A DNA stretch of 64,000 bases from Metellina segmentata (GCA_947359465.1 OX375880.1:18980120-19044119); one strand, 5' to 3'; counted from the stretch's first letter, positions 32,695-44,522 are shown. Numbers and translations are program-made. Notes: generated by a model not told the origin, from the sequence alone.

Positions 32695-33325
32695 GCGGTA
32701 GCCAGGTTGGAGGTGCAATGGATTAACTTTCGGAAGATTCCGCGTTCGAAACTCGATCCAATCGAAGACCAGGCGACCAACCTGTCTGGTGGTTAATGTG
32801 TTAGATCGGGAGATTCCTGATTCGAATCCGGGTCAGCGCATGTATGTTTGTAAGTGCATGGTATACAAGCGGTCTGGTGCACCTAAAATCTGTCGTGGCC
32901 GAATGTTGTCCTCATGTTGGGTTGGTATGGACGTTTGGAGAGTGGGGTGGCAGATCAGATGTTGCCTCGTCAACCGACCGTGGTTCAAAATGACGTGGTG
33001 TTGTCCTCGGATCTTTTTCTTAGGAGATTGATCACGGACCGTCGTCAATAGTCCGTTGTGTTGCTCTAGTACGACGTTAATTACCTTACCAATCAAAGAC
33101 CGCAGTGTATGTGGGGACTGGTGCACGTTAAATCTTTCGTTACCTCGTGTATTCTCATGCTAGCGTTATGTGGAAATTTGGAGAGTGGGTTGTCAACTCG
33201 TCATTTGACCACGGTTGAAAATATTGGGTTGTTGTCCTCCGATCTTTAACCTTGGGGGATTCATACCGGACCGTCGTCAATAACCCGTTGTGTTGCTCCA
33301 GTGCGATGTTAATTAACTACCAACC
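32695..33325 (+). repeat. SINE cluster, three nested or abutting copies
   Basis: A type-1 head (GGTAGCCAGGTTGGAGG, GCGTTCGAAACTCG; 32,695-32,785) is cut by a full SINE with type-2 head (GCGACCAACCTGTCTGGTGG, B box GATTCGAATCCGGG; 32,786-33,084). A third body without a full head follows (33,090-33,325, GGACTGGTGCACGTTAAATC). Tails are AGTCCGTTGTGTTGCTC and AACCCGTTGTGTTGCTCC. Confidence 0.75.
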
Positions 33326-33655
33326 CACCGCGTTCACGACGATGTTTGGCTGGACCGAAACTTGAACTCTCAACTTCCTGGTTGCTAATCCGTTGCTCAT
33401 CCAACTGGGCTAGACTAAAGGGATTAGTCCCAGACTGTCGTCAGTAGCCCGTTGTGTTGCTCCAGTACGACGTTAACTAAAAAATTACCAACTGGGCTAG
33501 CGTGGCCTGTAATTAAACTGGGTATGGTATTTGGTAATTTTTAATTGACGTCGTACTGAACCAACAACGGGCTATGCAGTAGATTGGGTATTTGCAACAA
33601 AACGTTGTACTAGAGCAACACAACGGGCTATTGACGTCGTTCCGGGATCCCATTC
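33326..33655. repeat. Scrambled SINE fragments
   Basis: A reverse type-1 head (33,340-33,420), a forward tail (AGCCCGTTGTGTTGCTCC, 33,446) and two reverse tails (33,545 and 33,605). The last reverse tail supplies the false start of the open frame that runs into the LINE. Confidence 0.65.
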
Positions 33656-34566
33656 CTAGAAAACCACCTGAGAATACCAAGTTTGGTTTCAAATTGCTGC
33701 AACCATGTTCTAAAAAAGAAGACCCTGTGGCTCTCAGACAAAAAGGACTTGAAACAATAGAAAAGCTCTCTCAGGGAAGCTATGCAGTCGCCTACACTGA
33801 TGGCTCCTCTGACAGATCCCTCAACAGTGGAGTTGCTGGAATTTTCATCCTCTTTCCGGATGGCAGAAATTGCAAACACAAAATCAATACAGGATTAATA
33901 GCCTCTAACTTCACTAGTGAACTCTTAGCGATTAGAGAAGCCCTCGCCTTATACCTGAATGACTCTCAAGCTATAGATTCTACAGAAGGAATAACAATAT
34001 TTTCAAATTCTAAATCAGCTTTAGAAGCTATCAAAAACGGAGAGATCAGCATCACATCCGAAATTATAGTCCTTCTCGAAAGGTTTCACAGCAAGGGAAA
34101 ATCCTGTGTCCTACAGTGGATACCAGCACATGTCAATATTGAGGGAAATGAATGTGCGGATTCTTTGGCCGAAGAAGCTAGAGAACTTGATCAGAGGTGC
34201 ACCACCATCACATTTACTGATGCTAATGCAGTGGCCAGATATAGAATTATGACTCACACATATAAGAAACCCCTTTTAACAGAATTCGACTGTCCCAGAA
34301 ATATCACATCCACTATTGCCAGGCTTAGAACTGAGCATTATAAGGGCATGAAGATCCATCCGGACAAAACAAGAACCTATGCCCATTGTAAAAACTGCCC
34401 CGAAGTCCAACTCACGCCCAACCACATCTGGGAATGCCCAACTGTTGCGGTGAATCTTTTGAAGATTGGAATGGTTCCACTCAGGGACTCATTACGGGAG
34501 ATCCTCTACAGCTGGGATGCACCAACATTGGCAGAGGCTGCGACCAATGCTTTTGATGGAATCTAG
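33656..34566 (+). CDS. LINE RNase H domain, 3' fragment, open frame
   Basis: An intact frame of about 300 codons encodes the RNase HI domain and C-terminus of a Jockey-like non-LTR retrotransposon. The metal-binding pattern is YTDGSS (D), then TSELLAIREAL (E), then ITIFSNSKSALEAI, where the usual D of the third motif is N, and finally ADSLAEEA (D). PAHVNIEGNECAD is typical of the fold. The C-terminal part has NCPEVQLTPNHIWECP, a CCHC-like tail. The reverse transcriptase is missing, so it is a 5'-truncated copy. A (CAA)n tract follows the stop. The open frame formally starts in SINE sequence at 33,592, but that start is a fusion artefact. Confidence 0.85.
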
Positions 34567-36600
34567 ACCGCTACCCCACTACAATATTGCTTGTCCATGG
34601 ACACGCGAACAACAACAACAACGAACCGAGGACAACAGAACGTAACCGAATATCTTTGGAAACGATTCGAAAGTTCGTAAAATCGCATGGGTTCTATTGG
34701 TAAGTAGTTAATAAACGTCGCACTGGAGCCATCCACCGCTTATTATGGGTTCTATAGGAGTGTTCTTAAATATTACATATTCAAGTAGCTCAAGTAAAAA
34801 CTTTATAAATTCATTTTAAATAATCATTTTAAATTAAATATGTACTAACAAAAGCAGAAGTTTCTGATTGTACGCAGAAAAAAATTCGATTTAAAATAAA
34901 TAGAGGTCTGGTGCAATGAATTCCAATTTTTCTATGAAAATATATAACGAAACTAATTTTTGAAATAAGTGGAAAAAATGTTGATTTGCAAAGAATTCGT
35001 TTTAAATCTTGTTTTCTATTTGGAGACCAAATTTTATTTTTTTGTTCCAAAAAAAAAAATTTCTTTTACGAAAGATGCCAGATATTAAAATAAATATTCG
35101 TCTTGGGTACCAACGCCCCCGTCGTTCCTCCTTCCCATCTAGGCCAATAAGAGAAGAGATGGTTCCTTCCGGTAGGGAAGAACCGAATCATCGTTATTTC
35201 ATTCCTGGCGATCCCTTGACGTCACAACCGCAATGTGATGTCCGATGGCGGAATAGGAATTAATTTGCATGCTTAAAAACGCCCTCTTGAAAAGTAGTTT
35301 CCAGACTTGTCCAACTATTTCCTTTCAGCACAGAAAATTAATTCAAAATATTTGTTTTCACATTGATAAAAGTAATAATATTCCAATTTATGGGCTATTA
35401 TGCATAGGACAATAAATAGCCAGTCCGGAAACATAAGGCAAACCCTCTTGATACAAATTACTGATAGTACGGACCAAATTCCAATCACCAAAATGTGTAT
35501 TCAAATAACGTTACCTCATTCGTTTAAGAATACGGGGAGAACTAATCGCCGGTCAAGCAAATTTCCGAAGCTTAAGGACAAAAGGATTCATTTCAATCGT
35601 ATTATCAGATATGCGAATAGTCAATGATTCAAATATCCTATTTTACTTTCAAGCTTATGACAATGTTTTCGCAAAAGTGTTTTTAATACATAATGTGGAA
35701 TTTCAAAAAACTGCACGGAATGTAGTTAATATGTCATTGGAAGGCGATGATGGAATAATTTTATTTTATCAAAATGGTCAATGGTCTGGTTGGTTTCGAC
35801 AATCTTCGATTAAATGAAAAAATGACCTTGCGGGACAACGAACCGATTTAAATCAAGTCAAATTCTAAGTGGAATAAGTCACAACGATTAAATTTTTCAG
35901 AAGTTAAATGTTTCGAAGCAACAGATATTCTTGAATCCAATCAACTCTTCCAAGGAATTCTATACTCAAATGAACTGTAGATAGATGCTAACAACATTGC
36001 CAAACCTCATTAAGACCCCGCATAATACAAATTACTGATAGTACGGACCAAATTCCAATCACCAAAATGTATATTCAAATAATGTTACCTGATTCTAACC
36101 GCCTGTTTAAACACATTTCCGAAGCTTAATGATAAGAGGATTCACTTCAATCGTCTTAACAGAAACATTAAGTGACTCCGAAATTGTAGAAGATTTATTT
36201 GTGGTAAAGAGTGAAGAAAGAATAAATAACGAATACGAATAAGAGCGTGCTTTTTCTACAAAAGAAGCTGCTGCAGGCTTAGAAATTGTTTTCACCTTTT
36301 TTGTTCGTCAGCGAAAATTTATCTGCTCAATTGATCACATCAAAGATTTAAAGAAAAATGTCACGAAAAAACTACAAAAATAAATAACAATTACAAGACA
36401 AAAATTGCGCAATTAGAAAATATCTAATTAAAAATTATCAGTGTTATCAAGAATTATTTGTTTAATCAAGAATCATCTGTAAAATCTTTGTGATGAATAC
36501 CATTTATCTGTGATCCAAGTATGATGCAGTAATTTTATTGTTGAAATAATGCATTTGTAAAAAATTCGGATAACACGAATTACGGTTAGTACAATTATTT
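34567..36600. other. Intergenic; contains a 145-bp direct repeat
   Basis: No recognised gene. A direct repeat of about 145 bp (35,450-35,605 and 36,024-36,165, 574 bases apart) shares ACAAATTACTGATAGTACGG, ATTCCAATCACCAAAATG and TTTCCGAAGCTTAA. Frames at 35,009-35,263 and 35,611-35,817 (+) and at 36,295-36,107 (-) have no motif I know. A good acceptor (TATTTCCTTTCAG, 35,328) leads into no long frame. Confidence 0.4.
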
Positions 36601-36803
36601 TACTGTCCCATGAAATTTTGTCTCAACGAGGTTTGACTATTTAAAGTAATGACTTGCTTCGTTTTTATTCAGATATTCAACGATTCGTCTCTTTCTGCGA
36701 CTTTTACCAACAGCAATCTCGGTCTTTAAAATTCGCCACTTTGCAACGATATCACCATCTGCCTTTTAAAGAACAAACATTCAACTTCTGTGAGGTCAAC
36801 CTA

Positions 36804-37083
36804 TGACGCAGCAAAGCGTGTCAGTTCAGAATAAACTGTCCACTGTGAGCGCCGAGATTTTGCAAAAAGGGGATTCCCCAACATACGGTAAGATAGCTCA
36901 AAGTGTGAACCCAAGATACAACGAGCCAGAACTCTTGAAGCCTGGATCACTGTCCCTGGATTGAACAATCCTATTGGCCCAGTCGTTGATTGGAGATTGT
37001 GGAGTATAAAAGAACCACCATTTGCGAAGTACGTTTATAAGGTTCGCAGTGCTGTTCTGAACGAATATTCTAGAAAGTAAAAG
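36804..37083 (+). promoter_or_regulatory. Stress/immune-type promoter plus first exon with donor
   Basis: In order: TGACGCAGCA (36,804-36,813; with the A at 36,803 an exact antioxidant-response/Maf-type site), GGGGATTCCCC (36,869-36,879; perfect palindromic kappaB site), two inverted CCAAT boxes (ATTGG at 36,973 and 36,989), and TATAAAAG (37,005-37,012). An initiator-like CGCAGT follows near 37,045-37,050, then a heat-shock element GAATATTCTAGAA (37,063-37,075), three alternating GAA/TTC blocks. Transcription would start near 37,035-37,048. The short exon has no ATG and ends at a perfect donor, AAAG|GTAAGT, after 37,083. Spacing between elements is that of a real RNA polymerase II promoter. 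An LTR promoter is the alternative. Confidence 0.6.
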
Positions 37084-38026
37084 GTAAGTTCTAGTTTTAC
37101 GAATTTTATTCCAAACTTGTTTTTCCGAGTTCTGTAAACAGAACGAGCAATCGGGACGAATTACGTTTGGCTAGTGGAATAAATAGGAACAAGTTTAATT
37201 TATTCATGACATCAAAACTGACTTTTTTCCCGTTGATGTGAAGCTTTTAGAATGTACATGTTCTTTTATATTCGATGGTTGCGCATCCCATAAATTATTT
37301 TCAATTTGCGTTACTCGATTTTCTGATAACGAATATTCGCATCTTAAATTGATGGCTATTAGTCTTAAACTGTCATAAAGCATTTTAATGTTTAGCTGAT
37401 GATGGTTGTCTGGCATTTTTCGGATTTCCGAACGTTTTCCAAAGTATTTTAATATAAATTCACCTTACGAAGTTTTGCAAATGGCGGATTGAAGTGAAGA
37501 AATGAAAAGGGGAAAATTCCCGCTGCCATTGATTTGCGTCTCTTACCAAAAGCTTGGATGAATATACTAACTTTAAAAGCATTCTAAGACTGCAAAATAT
37601 CTTAAACAATTTTCGCAAAGCGCCATTTTATCTGGAAAAAAGTAAAACTTTTTCCGAAACAATTCGTTGAATTAAAAATTTTTTTAATTTCGCAAAGAGA
37701 AGTTAATAGCAGAGCTTCAATTTATTTATGCTACTTAATAATTTTGATCAATCTAACCTGGGTTTATTTTTTTTAAATGAGTGTGCAGTGTCCAGTTTTA
37801 ATAACCATAAAGGAAATATCAAACCGTACATCATCTCAATATCCTACATTTTGCAGAAATGTGTTTTTAACACTGAATGCTTGTCTGTATCGTGATGAGA
37901 AAATTTTTTTTGTTTGAACAAAAGTATAAAAGTAGCTAAATATGCTTATAATTTTTATTCTTCAATGATTGCACTGAAAGTTGGGGGTCATTTTAATGAA
38001 ATCTACCCTAAGCCACGATATATTCA
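37084..38026. other. Candidate intron 1, left part
   Basis: AT-rich, with no repeat or gene recognised up to the hAT element. Confidence 0.35.
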
Positions 38027-38034
38027 TTTAGAAT

Positions 38035-39157
38035 CAGGGTGTCAAAAAATCATGATTTTTTCAAAAAAATCAATTAATCGGATTTATTTGATTTAAATAA
38101 AAAAAAAGGATTTTTTAAATTTAAATTTCTGTTGGGCCTATAAATTTGTTAAATAAAAAATTGAGTTTCTGACATGACATGTAAACTAATATTTAATTAA
38201 GTAAACAATCGGAATTTGTGATATGGTAAATTAATATTTATTTTACTAAATATCATTGTGTGTTACATGACAATACATTTAAAAAATGAATTTTCAAAAC
38301 AAGAGCAAAAGATAAGACATTTGTTTAACTTCAAAACACAAGTTGACATCCTCCATAGTTTTTCTTGAGTAAATTAACATAATCATGTTAACAAATGTAT
38401 CAGTAAGTGTAAGTGAGACCTAAATTAGTCTGATTAAATAAATATTTGTTATGGGTCACTACTCTTAAAGTGAAAGGTGACTGTTTCAGGGTGCATTTTG
38501 CAAAATAAAAGATGTTCATTGTGTTTAAACTTTCATCCTTTCAAATGGAAAGCTCAGTTGAATTTTTTATTTAATAAATTATTAATCACATTATATATAA
38601 CTGTGTTATTTTGTATTTATGTCTCAATTAAAAAAAAGTAGTTGAAAAATCACTATAGCTAAGCCATTAGTCAATCAATTAAATAGGTAACAAGTAGTTT
38701 AGGCCTACTTTGTGGGGATTTTCTTTGGCTGTCTTGACATTTACGTAGATGTATGCCTACTGCTTTATTGTTTGTAACATAAAATTATGCATGAACATTG
38801 TAAAAACTTTCAAATAGATGTCAACTTATTTTTTACTTTACTGTTTGGCAGAATCCCTGACTCAACATATTACTTAGTGTCCATAGACACCTCAGATTAT
38901 TTGCAAGTGTCCAGTGCTAAACATTTTTTTTAAAAGCTCATCAGTACGAGGTGTAGCCATTAGTGCTGAAATCACCATGTGTGCAGAAAGTTCAAAGCAT
39001 TTGACAAATTCTGTGATTTTTCTAGAGTGTATTTACTTAGTTATAAAAATGTAAGATTGGTTGTGATTTAAATCAATGATTTAAAAAAAAATCATTTGAT
39101 TAAAATCATGATTTTAATCGTTGATTTAAATCAAGTGATTTAAATCTTGACACCCTG
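38035..39157. mobile_element. hAT-like non-autonomous element, 1,123 bp
   Basis: Ends CAGGGTGTCAA and TTGACACCCTG are inverted repeats. Flanks TTTAGAAT (38,027-38,034) and TTTAGAAC (39,158-39,165) are an 8-bp target duplication with one mismatch. Subterminal sequence is rich in GATTTAAATC-type palindromes. No transposase frame. Confidence 0.88.
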
Positions 39158-39165
39158 TTTAGAAC

Positions 39166-41080
39166 CGAAATAATAAAGGGCATTCTGCTTTTAAGATTTT
39201 CTGACCTGAACTGATTTTTAAAATATTAACAGAAAAATGCGATGTATTGAAATTTTCTTAACACTTATACAACAAACATACATAATCTTCGTTTCAAAAA
39301 TAATTTCGACTGTAAAATATTTCATAAACTGAATACTATTTTTTGAGAAATAGAGAAAGAAACACTTGCAGAATTTGACTTACTTTTATAATTCTGTTCT
39401 TTATTAGATAGACTGATAGAAGTGCACTAAAGCGTTCCTCGGGGGATTTCCCTACTTGTTACGTCAGTGCGTAGTGATTGGTTACAGAAAAGTTTTTTCC
39501 CCTCAGTTCGAGTTAGTTTATCGATATCAAACTTATATTTTCCGATGTCCTTTTATCAAATCGATCATCAGATTTTGCATGTGTTCTTAAGAGTTAGTGA
39601 TTTTTACATTTATTTTCTTCTTTCTTTTTTATCCAGTGCTAAATTTCAAACTATTATTTTCCATTAATTGATTTTTTTTTTTTTGAAAAATTTTAAGGCT
39701 TGAGAATTTTAAGCTATAGAATTAACAATTCAAACAACAGGATAAACCAATCGAGTATCAATATCGCCTGTGTCAGGGCAAAGGGGGTCGAATCTGACTT
39801 TGGATGGATTCAAAGGAGTCCTGAGCTTTATATATTATAACTTAAAAAATAATATACGCTTATATAAAATCAAAACTAAATGAATCTACAAATCCAAATT
39901 ACTACTTTTATCGTGGCATGCTTCTTTTTATTGAATATTTGAAAGAAAAAAGTATCCGAATTAAGATTATGAGAAGTAGCCATTTTGACTCGACCCCTTT
40001 TATCCGAACACGGACGATATATTAATTCGGAATTCATTACTTGGAACTTTAGTTGATGAAGTAGATCATATTTGAAAAAAAAACTTGCCTTGTGAAGTCA
40101 CTTTCAGAATATGTACGGAAAACATCCATCTCTAAAAATTCCATCGAGACGATTTATTTTGCAAAAGAAAAATTTTAATTTGTCCGAGCACATAACTTTT
40201 AAGTACTATGAAACGAAAAATATGGTTTAGACGACTTTCATAATCACTGGCACATATTTGAAATCAAATATGTTAAAATGCATTTACATATTTTGCACTT
40301 TGATTATTGGTTAAATCGAAAATTACATTTCAATTTCTGAATTTATTATCTACTAGCAAAGTTACAAGACCTTACTCGGTTTGAATTGGTTAATTCTTGA
40401 TTGAAGAAATGATCAGAATATGTAATCACTTTTGTCTTTCGTTAAAATAAAATAATCTTTTAACACTTTTTCGACATCTTTATAATTTATACAACTTTGG
40501 ACACAAATTATAGACATGCATAATCCATCAATGTAATACATTTCACATACATCGCACCCTTGCTGTATGAGAAAATGATTGTATGACAAAGCTACCAATT
40601 GACGAATAACACTAAGGTTACTACTACAAAAGACGATTTGGAGAGTTTTGAGGAGGATTTGGAATGCCCTTTCTTCTCTATCTCACTATTCTATAGAATA
40701 TAGTAGAAATTACCACCATAGATGCCTACCTAAAATTTAAAAGAGTCGTAAAATAATCCACTTTAACCTCTCCTGTAAAGGACAAATAATTTTTTTTAAC
40801 ATGAAAAGGTTCTAGTTGGAATTTTCTAACATTATTATTCCTTGAATAACAACATAATTACACTAAAAATTTGCTTTGTTCTGACTTACCTGGCACTTTA
40901 AGTCGAATATTTTGTGGCAGTGTTTCGTGTGATGGAATGGAAATGGAATTTATTAAATAATAAATATTTAAGATACTAGGGGGTTGAATATGTTCACAAA
41001 GAAGTTTTTAATATTGCATTCATTAAACTAAAATACAATGAAAAAATAAAAACCGAAAAAAAAAGTTTCTACTTGTTTCA
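39166..41080. other. Candidate intron 1, middle; second kappaB-like site
   Basis: No gene recognised. GGGGATTTCCC (39,442-39,452), a good kappaB match, is followed by TACGTCAG (39,460) and an inverted CCAAT (TGATTGG, 39,475). There is no TATA box. It could be an intronic enhancer. The rest is AT-rich without motifs. Confidence 0.35.
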
Positions 41081-41088
41081 ATTCCGGA

Positions 41089-41985
41089 TGCGCATGCGCA
41101 GTGTTACGATCTGTGTTCCAAGATATTTCCGTGTTTTCCCGAACGGAAACTGTTCGGAAAGTCGAACAAAAACTCTTGTTTTCGAAATGACGATTGGATA
41201 ACAATTTCCCCCGATGGAGGTTTTTGCGCCACACAATTCATCATTTTTTATCCTACCGTCAAAAAGACTACCGACTAACACGAACTTTTGTTTTGAAATA
41301 AGGATTATGTTTTTATTTTCACCGTGGTGGAGGTTATTGCGTCACTATTCATTAATTTAAACCGCACCGTCATATCCACGTGGGAATATTACATCATCCT
41401 AATCTGACTCATCTGTATTGTCATACTAGGCTTCTCCCGACACGTTTGTGTTTGCTTGGGTTTTAATCTTGGAATGTCTATTTCGTAAATTGGATACACT
41501 TTTCGATACACAACCGACACGTTTCTGCTTGTTTCGGTTTTAATCTGTGGTCGTGGATTTCGTAACGTGGATGCAAACGAGTTCCATAAATCATCTGAGA
41601 ATGAAATCATTTTACGAGATTTCTCTTCGACATGAATCGTTTAGTATGAAGAACAGACTGATAGAGTGCAGTGCGTTTTCGGCGGTGAAGAAAATTTTCT
41701 TTCTGACTTGAATTAAATATCATCGGTGAATGTTCAACAGGAAATCTGAATTATTACTTTGATTTCTTTGCGCGAATGTGAATTTTTGGGAGGTTATTGC
41801 GCTACTAAGGTAAATCAATGTTTTTGAAACTTTTATTTTAAGCAAATAATTTTTCCAAACGACTTGTTTTGCTTCTGAGCGGAAAATATTTGATTCCACT
41901 TGAAGCATTTTTTTGTGTGGATTAACATCAGAGATTTTTAAGTTCTTGAAATCATAGATCAGGTTTAGCAACCAATTTTTTTTTT
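41089..41985. other. Unassigned, with NRF-1-type palindrome
   Basis: Contains TGCGCATGCGCA (41,089-41,100) and an imperfect tandem duplication of about 75 bp (around 41,430-41,575, ACACGTTTGTGTTTGCTTGG versus ACACGTTTCTGCTTGTTTCG). The minus-strand frame 41,610-41,389 covers this duplication and is not recognised. Confidence 0.35.
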
Positions 41986-42103
41986 GTGGTTCAAAATTAC
42001 GTGTTGTTGTCCTCGGATCTTTCCTTTGAGGGGATTGATCCCGGACCGTCGTCAATAGCTCGTTGTGTTCCTCCAGTACGACGTTAATTAAAATACCTAC
42101 CTA
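41985..42103 (+). repeat. SINE 3' half
   Basis: GTGGTTCAAAATTACGTG, TGTTGTCCTCGGATC, GATCCCGGACCGTCGTC, AGCTCGTTGTGTTCCTCC and ACGACGTTAATTAAAATACC: the distal half of the common body. Confidence 0.8.
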
Positions 42104-42291
42104 ATTTTGTCCCGTGTAGAAAAAAATGATCTTATAGCGACAAGCGAAATTGAACTTTGTTAACGAAAATATTTTTGTTACATATTTACGTGACATTGTG
42201 CAACATTGTTATAGGCCTCTACGATCTTCAGATAGTATTTGTTTCGTTAGAATCTTCGGATAAAATGCTTTAAACCTCCAAGCAGTTTCGA

Positions 42292-42756
42292 CAAGTTATC
42301 TCGTCCATCAACATCTGACCAATTCTTCTAATGAGGAGAAATCTCGTCCATCAAGTTCTGACCTATTTTGCTGATGACGAGAAATCTCGTCCATCAAGAT
42401 CTGGTCAATTTTGCTAATGACGAGAAATATCGTTCGACAAGATCTGACCTATTTTGCTGACAACGAGAAATCTCGTCCATTAAGATCTGGTCAATTTTTC
42501 TAATGACGAGAAATCTCGTCCATCATGATCTGACCTATTTTGCTGATGACGAGAAATCACGTCCATCAAAATCTGACCAATTTTGCTGATGACGAGATAT
42601 CTCGTCCATCAAGATCTGGTCAATTTTGCTAATGACGAGAAATATCGTTCGACAAGATCTGACCTATTTTGCTGATGCCGAGGAATCACGTCCATCAAGA
42701 TCTGACCAATTTTGCTGATGACGAGATATCTCGTCCATCAAGATCTATTCAATTTG
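42292..42756. repeat. 43-bp satellite with palindromic GACGAGATATCTCGTC
   Basis: About 11 tandem units of 43 bp. Each unit carries GACGAGAAATCTCGTCC followed by ATCAAGATCTGACC and AATTTTGCTGAT. In two units the first block is a perfect 16-bp palindrome, GACGAGATATCTCGTC. The left flank, TTAAACCTCCAAGCAGTTTC, matches in reverse the right end of the piggyBac-like MITE at 1381, so the array may have grown inside such an element. Confidence 0.9.
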
Positions 42757-44080
42757 GTACAGCTACACTCTACGTTTTTGAGTGATGGCAACGGCTTGGC
42801 GAATTTTTTTGGCGCACTGCTAGTAGCGAGTTACGATAAATTAAGGCAACCCATCTTTCGTTACTGATGTTATGGTTTTCATGGCAACCTCGGCAAACGG
42901 AAACTTTCAATTTTCATTTTGAATATTCTAGAAAGTTCTTCCAAAAATCGTTTGATTTCATTGATGCGTTTGAAATTTTTTCTTTCCTCCCATTGGTTAT
43001 TTTGTTTTCAAAATATCCTTTTATTGCATTGGTTCTTTTAAATCGTTTTCTGTGATACCATTGGTCCATTTATTTGTATTTTGACTGTTGTGGAATTTTT
43101 ATTTTACTATAATAGTTTTTTTTTTTCACGATAGGATTAAGAGTTTTGGTTTTTTGACCACTTTCGTTTTCATTATTTTTTTACGAAATAATTCTGACGT
43201 TATCAGGTTGTATTTATTTCGTGCTTTTTTTTCGTTTGTAAATCTTTTTCTTTTTTAACATGTCCACTGTATTCAGCGTAATTCATAAGTTTCTGGGTAT
43301 TCTTACCCAACATTCGTAGCTTAGTTTCTCTGCTGGTTCACAAATGTGTTTTGATATGTGCTTAAACTTACTACTTTTAGTGAAAGTTTAAAATATATAT
43401 ATACTTTTTAAAACGTTCTGAAATGTGTTTAAAAAGTGTGTTGCAAAAAGAAAAAAAATTTGTAACAGAAAAAGAGTTAGGAAATAATTCTTTCCTTGGC
43501 GACTTTAGAAGTTCACCAAAAAAATCGCCGTGGCCGTTTCAATCGCTCATAAACGTAGAGTGTAGCTGTTCCAACCACATAACCATTATTTTCGATAAAG
43601 GCGATTTTACAGTGATATTGAATTGATTTCAATCATTCACAGAAATTAGGTTTATTAACTATGGAAATCGTGCATTCGAGAAAGTTTTGTTCAAGTTCTC
43701 AGTTTCGTTTCTCTAACCTGATTCCATAGCTGATTGAAATTTGGGACTCGTCTTAATACAACGATTACTTGCGCAGAGTTTGCCTTACTTCCTTTTTACG
43801 TTAGTTTAGTATATTTAGTCTTCGGTGCAAGGTCACAAAACAAAACTACCTTATGCAATATGCTTTTGCACATGGATTTTTATACTTAGAATTAGATTTA
43901 AAATTTTCGAAACCCTAATTTTATTAAGCTTTATTTATGTTTTAAAACTTAAATGGATTTTATATTCGATCCATTTCATAGTAATAATCAAACCTGTTCA
44001 AAAGCAAAACAATACGTACTACTTCGTGTTTTCGACTTAAGCTGTGTCCGTGATTAACTCGACAAATTCCTACTGTTCGT
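42757..44080. other. Candidate intron, with a dispersed repeat
   Basis: 42,757-42,905 matches the reverse complement of 57,805-57,945 (GGTACAGCT, GGCAACCCATC and CATGGCAACCTCG are shared) and more weakly 55,975-56,050, so it is a dispersed repeat without known class. The remainder is AT-rich with no gene recognised. Confidence 0.4.
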
Positions 44081-44084
44081 GGGG

Positions 44085-44370
44085 GAGCGTTATCCCTATT
44101 GGAAGCGTAACGGAATAGCAACTTGGGTTGCTAGTTCGGATCGTCGTCTACAAAGAGGAGCTGGTGCACGTTGAATCTGTCACGGCCTCAAATGCCTTCA
44201 TGGGGGCGTGGAGGTTTGGAGAGTGAGGTGCAAACTCAGCTGTTGACCTCGTCATCTGACCATGGTTCAAAATGACGAGGTCTTGTTCCCGGATCTTTCC
44301 CGGAATAATGCCGGACCGTCGCGTCGCCAATGACCCGTTGTGTTGATCCAGCGTGACATCAATTCAACTA
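44085..44370 (+). repeat. SINE with type-1 head, full length
   Basis: Head GTTATCCCTATTGGAAGCG, a degraded B box (CTAGTTCGGATC), then GAGCTGGTGCACGTTGAATC and the full body ending in TGACCCGTTGTGTTGATCC. It lies just upstream of the candidate exon at 44,424. Confidence 0.75.
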
Positions 44371-44423
44371 CTTTTCTTCTCAGCATTATGAAAATTAAAC
44401 TGTATATATATTTTTATTTCCAG

Positions 44424-44522
44424 GTGTATAAAGGACAGCGCATTTCAGCTCTTTCGAATGCGATTCGTTTTAAACAAGTACTGCTTTGGTTTTGGAAAAA
44501 AACATGGTATACGAAATGAATG
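44424..44522 (+). CDS. Candidate alternative exon 2a: cytosolic start
   Basis: A strong acceptor (TATTTTTATTTCCAG, ending 44,423) and a donor (AATG|GTAAAT after 44,522) define a 99-base exon. The start codon at 44,504 lies in good context (AAC ATG G). It encodes MVYEMN and leaves one base, G. That phase-1 end completes a GAC codon with the acceptor exon at 59,907, giving MVYEMN-DDKTKGSEP. An upstream ATG at 44,458 opens a 21-codon frame that stops exactly at the junction. TATAAAG at 44,427 could also make this a promoter region. Which exon 1 feeds it is inferred. Confidence 0.45.

Noticed and set aside
33592..33655. Start of the RNase H open frame at 33,592
   Set aside because: This part is reverse SINE tail sequence that happens to be in frame; the LINE starts near 33,656.
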